A DNA stretch of 64,000 nt from Haloferax sp046557615 (GTDB taxonomy: Archaea; Halobacteriota; Halobacteria; Halobacteriales; Haloferacaceae), in the NCBI RefSeq assembly GCF_046557615.1, contig NZ_JBKIII010000001.1, positions 1,612,001-1,676,000 on the forward strand, written 5' to 3'. The notes beneath the pieces are model-generated. The model was not told the origin of the DNA and made no database searches. It was given only the letters and a program-made list of their open reading frames with translations. Shown in pieces: positions 60,410 to 64,000 of the stretch. Position numbers and translations under genes: made by a program. The stretch's first letter is position 1; each line of letters starts with the position of its first letter.

Positions 60410-61924
60410 ATGCTAGGTCGTATCTTTAATCATCTCCGCTCGTTGATGGGTCGAGGTGTACCACTCACCGATGGTGGTGCCGTCGCACTCTCGGAAGCGC
60501 CCGACCTCAACGTCGAGGACGAAGTGTTGTTGGATGGCGTCGGTCTCCCGGCGCTGGTACTCGATACCGACGGGCGAATCGCCGCGTGGAATCAGGGTAT
60601 GGAGTCGCTCACCGCGACCGCCGCCGCCGTTGCACTCGGACGAACCGACCTCAGCGAGGTCTTCTACGGTGACGATACCCACGAAGTCCTCTCGGGAACG
60701 GTCCTGGCGAACCCACAGAACGCAGACCAACACGGTGATATCGAACTCGAAGATGCAGCACGGATGCTCTACGCCGCAGACGAGGCGTACACCGACCTCG
60801 AAGGTCAGACACACCACCTCCGCCACACGGCGATGCCGCTGTACGAGGGTGAAGAACTCGTCGGCGTCTTGCAGACCGTCCGCGACCGAACCGAAGAAGT
60901 CGAGCGCAACCGCGAAGTGGACCTCTTCGTCAACGAAGTCCAGACGACGCTCACGGAGTTGACCCGCGGCAACCTCGATTCGAAAGTCATGCTCGACGAA
61001 GCCGACCTGACCGACGAGAAACTCCTCATCGTCGTGGACTCGGTCAACGAGATGTCCCGCAAACTCGCCGACCTCGCCTCGAACGTCGAAGACGAGACGC
61101 AGACGGCAACCGAAGCGGTCACCCGCGCGGCGAACGCCGCCGATGCGATTGCAGAGAACGTCGAAGCCCAGCGCGACCTGCTGGACGAAGGCGCGACACA
61201 GATGCAGCAGTTCAGCGCGACGATGGAAGAAGTCGCCGCCACGGCCGACGAAGTCGATAGCGCCGCTGGCGAAGCACGCGATGCGACCGCAGACGGCCGT
61301 GAGGCGAACACCGAAGCACGCGAAGCAACCGCCGCAGTCGTCAAGATGGGTGACGAACTCGTCGACCGCGTGACCGACCTCGGCCAGCGGATGGACGAAA
61401 TCGAAGACGTCGTGGAAGTCATCTCCGACGTGGCCGAACAGACCAACTTGCTCGCACTCAACGCGAACATCGAAGCGGCACGTGCGGGCCAAGACGGCGA
61501 CGGATTCGCCGTCGTCGCAGAGGAAGTCAAATCGCTCGCCGACGAGACGCGCCAGCACACCGAAGATATCACCGAGCAAATCGAGACGATTCAGTCGCGG
61601 ACGGACAACGCAGTCACCGCCGCAACCGAGTCGAACGACCGCATCGAACACGCCGACGAGCGTATCACCGAGATGCTCGAGGCGTTCGAAGAGATTGCAA
61701 CGTCTATCGACACCGCTGCCGATGGCGTCGCAGAAGTCTCGCGTGCGACGGACGAACAGGCCGAGGCCGTCGAAGAACTCACCGCAACCATCGAAGACGT
61801 CCACGACCACACCGCCGAGACCGAGGGTTCGGTCGAGCGAATCGTCGTCGCCAGTGACGAGAGTACGCAGGCGCTCTCCTCGCTCGCACGCGAAGTCGAG
61901 GAACTCACCGGCAACCACTCTTGA
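60410..61924 (+). CDS. Soluble PAS-containing transducer (methyl-accepting type)
   Basis: 504 aa without membrane spans. A PAS-like domain (LDGVGLPALVLDTDGRIAAWN, ~residues 40-160) is followed by a coiled-coil methyl-accepting signalling domain with the conserved hairpin tip (QTNLLALNANIEAARAG). It would signal to CheA from the cytoplasm, sensing an internal or cofactor-based cue. No che genes are near. ATG 60410 is preferred; the frame extends three codons to a TTG. Confidence 0.9.
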   Translation: MLGRIFNHLRSLMGRGVPLTDGGAVALSEAPDLNVEDEVLLDGVGLPALVLDTDGRIAAWNQGMESLTATAAAVALGRTDLSEVFYGDDTHEVLSGTVLANPQNADQHGDIELEDAARMLYAADEAYTDLEGQTHHLRHTAMPLYEGEELVGVLQTVRDRTEEVERNREVDLFVNEVQTTLTELTRGNLDSKVMLDEADLTDEKLLIVVDSVNEMSRKLADLASNVEDETQTATEAVTRAANAADAIAENVEAQRDLLDEGATQMQQFSATMEEVAATADEVDSAAGEARDATADGREANTEAREATAAVVKMGDELVDRVTDLGQRMDEIEDVVEVISDVAEQTNLLALNANIEAARAGQDGDGFAVVAEEVKSLADETRQHTEDITEQIETIQSRTDNAVTAATESNDRIEHADERITEMLEAFEEIATSIDTAADGVAEVSRATDEQAEAVEELTATIEDVHDHTAETEGSVERIVVASDESTQALSSLAREVEELTGNHS

Positions 61925-61982
61925 ACTAACCCACCAGCAACTACTCTTGAACTAACCCACCAGCAACTACTCTTGAACTCGG
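61921..61982. repeat. 26-bp tandem repeat at the transducer stop codon
   Basis: Two perfect units at 61921-61946 and 61947-61972 and the start of a third (TTGAACTC). The transducer stop codon (TGA, 61922-61924) lies in the first unit. Recent duplication by slippage is likely. Confidence 0.85.
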
Positions 61983-62048
61983 ACGTTTTTCTCTCTTCGA
62001 CTTTCGTGATGCGGCACGCGTAAGGGACTCGCCACCGAATCGAGAGCC

Positions 62049-62315
62049 ATGGACGACACTGTTCGCCTCTGGTTGGTCGAACGCTCCTACGACGACCGCG
62101 ACCTCATCATCCTCGTCTATGCGACCACCGATGGCGAGTACGCACTCCAGAAAGAACTCGCTGCGGCCGTGATGCACCAGCGCAGAATGGCGACGACGGC
62201 CGCCATCGAAGCTTCGAAAGACGACCTCTCACCGGTCTCCGAAGACCGCCAGGAACAGTACGCACAAGAAGCGACGAAGATGGCCGAGAAGCACGACCCC
62301 GACGACGAAATCTAA
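62049..62315 (+). CDS. Small haloarchaeal protein of unknown function (88 aa)
   Basis: Soluble alpha/beta protein: VRLWLVERSYDDRDLIILVYATTDGEYALQKELA followed by a helical acidic tail. I recognise it as a conserved haloarchaeal protein. No function known. It is followed ~115 nt later by the ABC transporter operon. Confidence 0.65.
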   Translation: MDDTVRLWLVERSYDDRDLIILVYATTDGEYALQKELAAAVMHQRRMATTAAIEASKDDLSPVSEDRQEQYAQEATKMAEKHDPDDEI

Positions 62316-62429
62316 TCGCTGCTGAGCGCGTTGTTCGGCGGTTCCCTGTAGCGATTTAACTACCAGACTGTTATCGTGGCTGATTTTCGCACCTAAAACC
62401 CTTTATGACAGGGCGACACACCCTCGGCC

Positions 62430-63395
62430 ATGGCCGCCATCGAAGTGGACGGTGTCACGAAACGGTTCGAAGAGCACGAAGGCCTGATGAACACTCTTCG
62501 TCGCTCTCCGTCCGATGTCGTGACTGCCGTCGATAGCCTCTCTTTCACCGTCGAGGACGGTGAGGTGTTTGGCTTCCTTGGTCCCAACGGTGCCGGAAAA
62601 TCGACGACAATCAACATGCTGCTCGACTTCGTGCGCCCGACCAACGGGTCTATCCGCGTCCTCGGCTTCGACGCCCAATCCGAGAGTGTCGAAGTCCGAA
62701 AACGGACGGGTGTCCTCCCCGAAGGCTACGATGTGTACGACCGACTCACCGGGCGCGAACACCTCGAATTCGCCATCGAGTCGAAAGAGGCGGACGACGA
62801 CCCCGACGACATCCTCGCTCGGGTTGGACTCTCCCAAGAAGACGCGGACCGCCGCGCTGGTGGCTACTCGAAAGGGATGGCCCAGCGCCTCGCACTCGGG
62901 ATGGCGCTCGTCGGAAGCCCCGACCTGCTCATCCTCGACGAACCATCGTCGGGTCTGGACCCCGCCGGAGCCAAAGAGATGCGCGATATCGTCCGCGAAG
63001 AGGCAGAACGCGGTGCGACTGTCTTCTTCTCTAGCCACGTCCTCGGACAGGTCGAAGCCGTGTGTGACCGCGTCGGAATCCTCCGAAACGGGTCGCTCAT
63101 CGCCGAAGACACCATCGAAGGACTCCGCGACCAGATGCAGGGCGAAGCGGTCCTTCGCATCGACGTCGTGGGCGATATCGACACCAGTGTCGTCGAATCG
63201 GTCGAAGGCGTCTCGTCGGCATCGGTCGAAGGTGACACGCTCGTCGTCGCCTGTACCGACGACGCGAAGACACGCGTCATCACTGCAATCGAAGAGGCCG
63301 GAGCCACCGTCTCTGACTTCGAAACCGACGCCGCCTCGCTGGAGGATATCTTCCTCGCCTACACCGAAGAGTCGCCCGCGGAGGTGACCGCATGA
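62430..63395 (+). CDS. ABC transporter ATP-binding protein (export type)
   Basis: 321 aa. Walker A GPNGAGKST, signature SKGMAQRLALG, Walker B LLILDEPSSGLDP, H-loop SSHVLGQ; a C-terminal subdomain follows. Its permease overlaps it (ATGA). The substrate is unknown; this form (DrrA/NatA-like) usually handles lipids, drugs or ions. TATA CTAAAACC (62393-62400) is ~30 nt upstream. Confidence 0.9.
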   Translation: MAAIEVDGVTKRFEEHEGLMNTLRRSPSDVVTAVDSLSFTVEDGEVFGFLGPNGAGKSTTINMLLDFVRPTNGSIRVLGFDAQSESVEVRKRTGVLPEGYDVYDRLTGREHLEFAIESKEADDDPDDILARVGLSQEDADRRAGGYSKGMAQRLALGMALVGSPDLLILDEPSSGLDPAGAKEMRDIVREEAERGATVFFSSHVLGQVEAVCDRVGILRNGSLIAEDTIEGLRDQMQGEAVLRIDVVGDIDTSVVESVEGVSSASVEGDTLVVACTDDAKTRVITAIEEAGATVSDFETDAASLEDIFLAYTEESPAEVTA

Positions 63396-64000
63396 CGCTC
63401 GAATCGGTCGCCAGAAAGGACTTCCGCGACGCGATTCGCTCGCGCTGGCTCGCCGGACTGACGATGTTCTTTGCCCTCCTCATCGGCGGTTCGACCGCGC
63501 TGTTCTACGGCGTGTTGTTCGAAGGTGCGGGTGCGAACTCCGAAGCACTGTTCGGCCTCACTTCGACCATGCCGGGGCTGTTTAGCTTCTCGTACGCCGG
63601 GATGCTCGGATTCGTCCTCGCGCTCATCGCGCTCGTGACGGCCCACGGCGCGCTCATCGACGAGCGAGAATCGGGAACCCTGAAGCTCCTGTTGTCGCTC
63701 CCGAACTCTCGGCAAGACGTGGTCCTCGGCAAGTATCTCGGTCGGACGCTCGTCGTCTCGATTTCGATGCTCGTCGGCTTCGTGGTCGCGCTCGTCGCGA
63801 TGGCCGCAACTGGAACGCAGATTCAGTTCGTCTCGTATCTGGGCCAAGTCGCACTCTCCGGACTGCTGGTTGCTTCGTTCGTCTCCATCGGTGTTTGGCT
63901 CTCGGCCACCTCGGAGTCCCAACGACAGGCTCTCTTCGGCACGATTGGTATCTACTTCATCTTCTCCATCCTCTGGGCGACGGTTTCGACCGGTATTCCA
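63392..64000 (+). CDS. ABC-2 family transporter permease, 3' truncated
   Basis: The first ~203 residues are visible and run off the window. Start ATG 63392 overlaps the ATPase stop (ATGA). N-terminal MTLESVARKDFRDAIRSRW followed by the first membrane helix; a loop with ESGTLKLLLSLPNSRQDVVLGKYLGRT is the ABC-2 coupling signature; then further helices. Partner of the upstream ATPase. Confidence 0.88.
   Translation, partial: MTLESVARKDFRDAIRSRWLAGLTMFFALLIGGSTALFYGVLFEGAGANSEALFGLTSTMPGLFSFSYAGMLGFVLALIALVTAHGALIDERESGTLKLLLSLPNSRQDVVLGKYLGRTLVVSISMLVGFVVALVAMAATGTQIQFVSYLGQVALSGLLVASFVSIGVWLSATSESQRQALFGTIGIYFIFSILWATVSTGIP

Noticed and set aside
61921..61982. Possible CRISPR array
   Set aside because: Direct tandem units with no spacers; also true of 28715-28765 and 49895-49929.

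Overview
The window comes from a haloarchaeal main chromosome and most closely resembles the genus Haloferax. The evidence is high GC with TCG/GAC-rich codons, acidic proteins, many near-leaderless genes with a TATA element about 27 nt upstream of the start codon, and a gene order I recognise from Haloferax around the main origin oriC1 (orc1 - sec11 - polD1 - lysC - tnaA on one side, oapABC - hef - mdh - uvrC on the other). I did not fix the species.

Layout, left to right. 1-1.74 kb: a CPA2-type cation/proton antiporter with a separate TrkA-C regulatory subunit, then a 38-aa membrane microprotein. 1.8-11.4 kb: a complete arginine pathway, argGH followed by argW(lysW)-argX(lysX)-argC-argB-argD-argE-argF. 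Ornithine is made on the LysW-type carrier protein instead of as N-acetyl intermediates. 11.4-24.4 kb: mixed housekeeping and accessory genes (XPD/DinG-type helicase, bacterioopsin-activator-like regulator, cytochrome P450, band-7 protein, UspA, TauE exporter, Nudix, UvrB, small membrane proteins). 24.5-37.2 kb: a structured 3' element, AtoE-type transporter, two divergent rhodaneses, AI-2E family permease, a thiamine ABC transporter (thiBPQ), methyltransferase and several haloarchaeal proteins of unknown function. 37.3-47.8 kb: Hel308, the KEOPS subunit Cgi121, tRNA-Gln(CTG), PurO, phosphoesterase, tryptophanase with its regulated promoter, aspartate kinase, PolD small subunit and signal peptidase. 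47.9-53.4 kb: Orc1/Cdc6, a ~1.5-kb intergenic origin with Orc-binding repeats (ORBs) around AT-rich DNA, and oapABC. 53.4-64 kb: Hef, UspA, Zn-ribbon autoantigen-like protein, malate dehydrogenase, UvrC, a soluble transducer, and an ABC exporter that runs off the right edge.

The gene order ties origin control (Orc1, Oap) to fork and repair enzymes (PolD1, Hel308, Hef, UvrB, UvrC, XPD-like helicase). The observations I consider most worth checking are: an Arg-codon-rich 25-codon leader ORF with a hairpin ahead of argG; a LysW/ArgW carrier in which all four zinc-ligand cysteines are replaced; a double-hairpin palindromic element inserted in frame in both argX and argB; satellite ORB-like sites scattered outside the origin, including in linker-coding parts of polD1 and hef; a cluster of the normally rare CTAG tetranucleotide in the origin; and a long palindrome directly upstream of the tryptophanase promoter.
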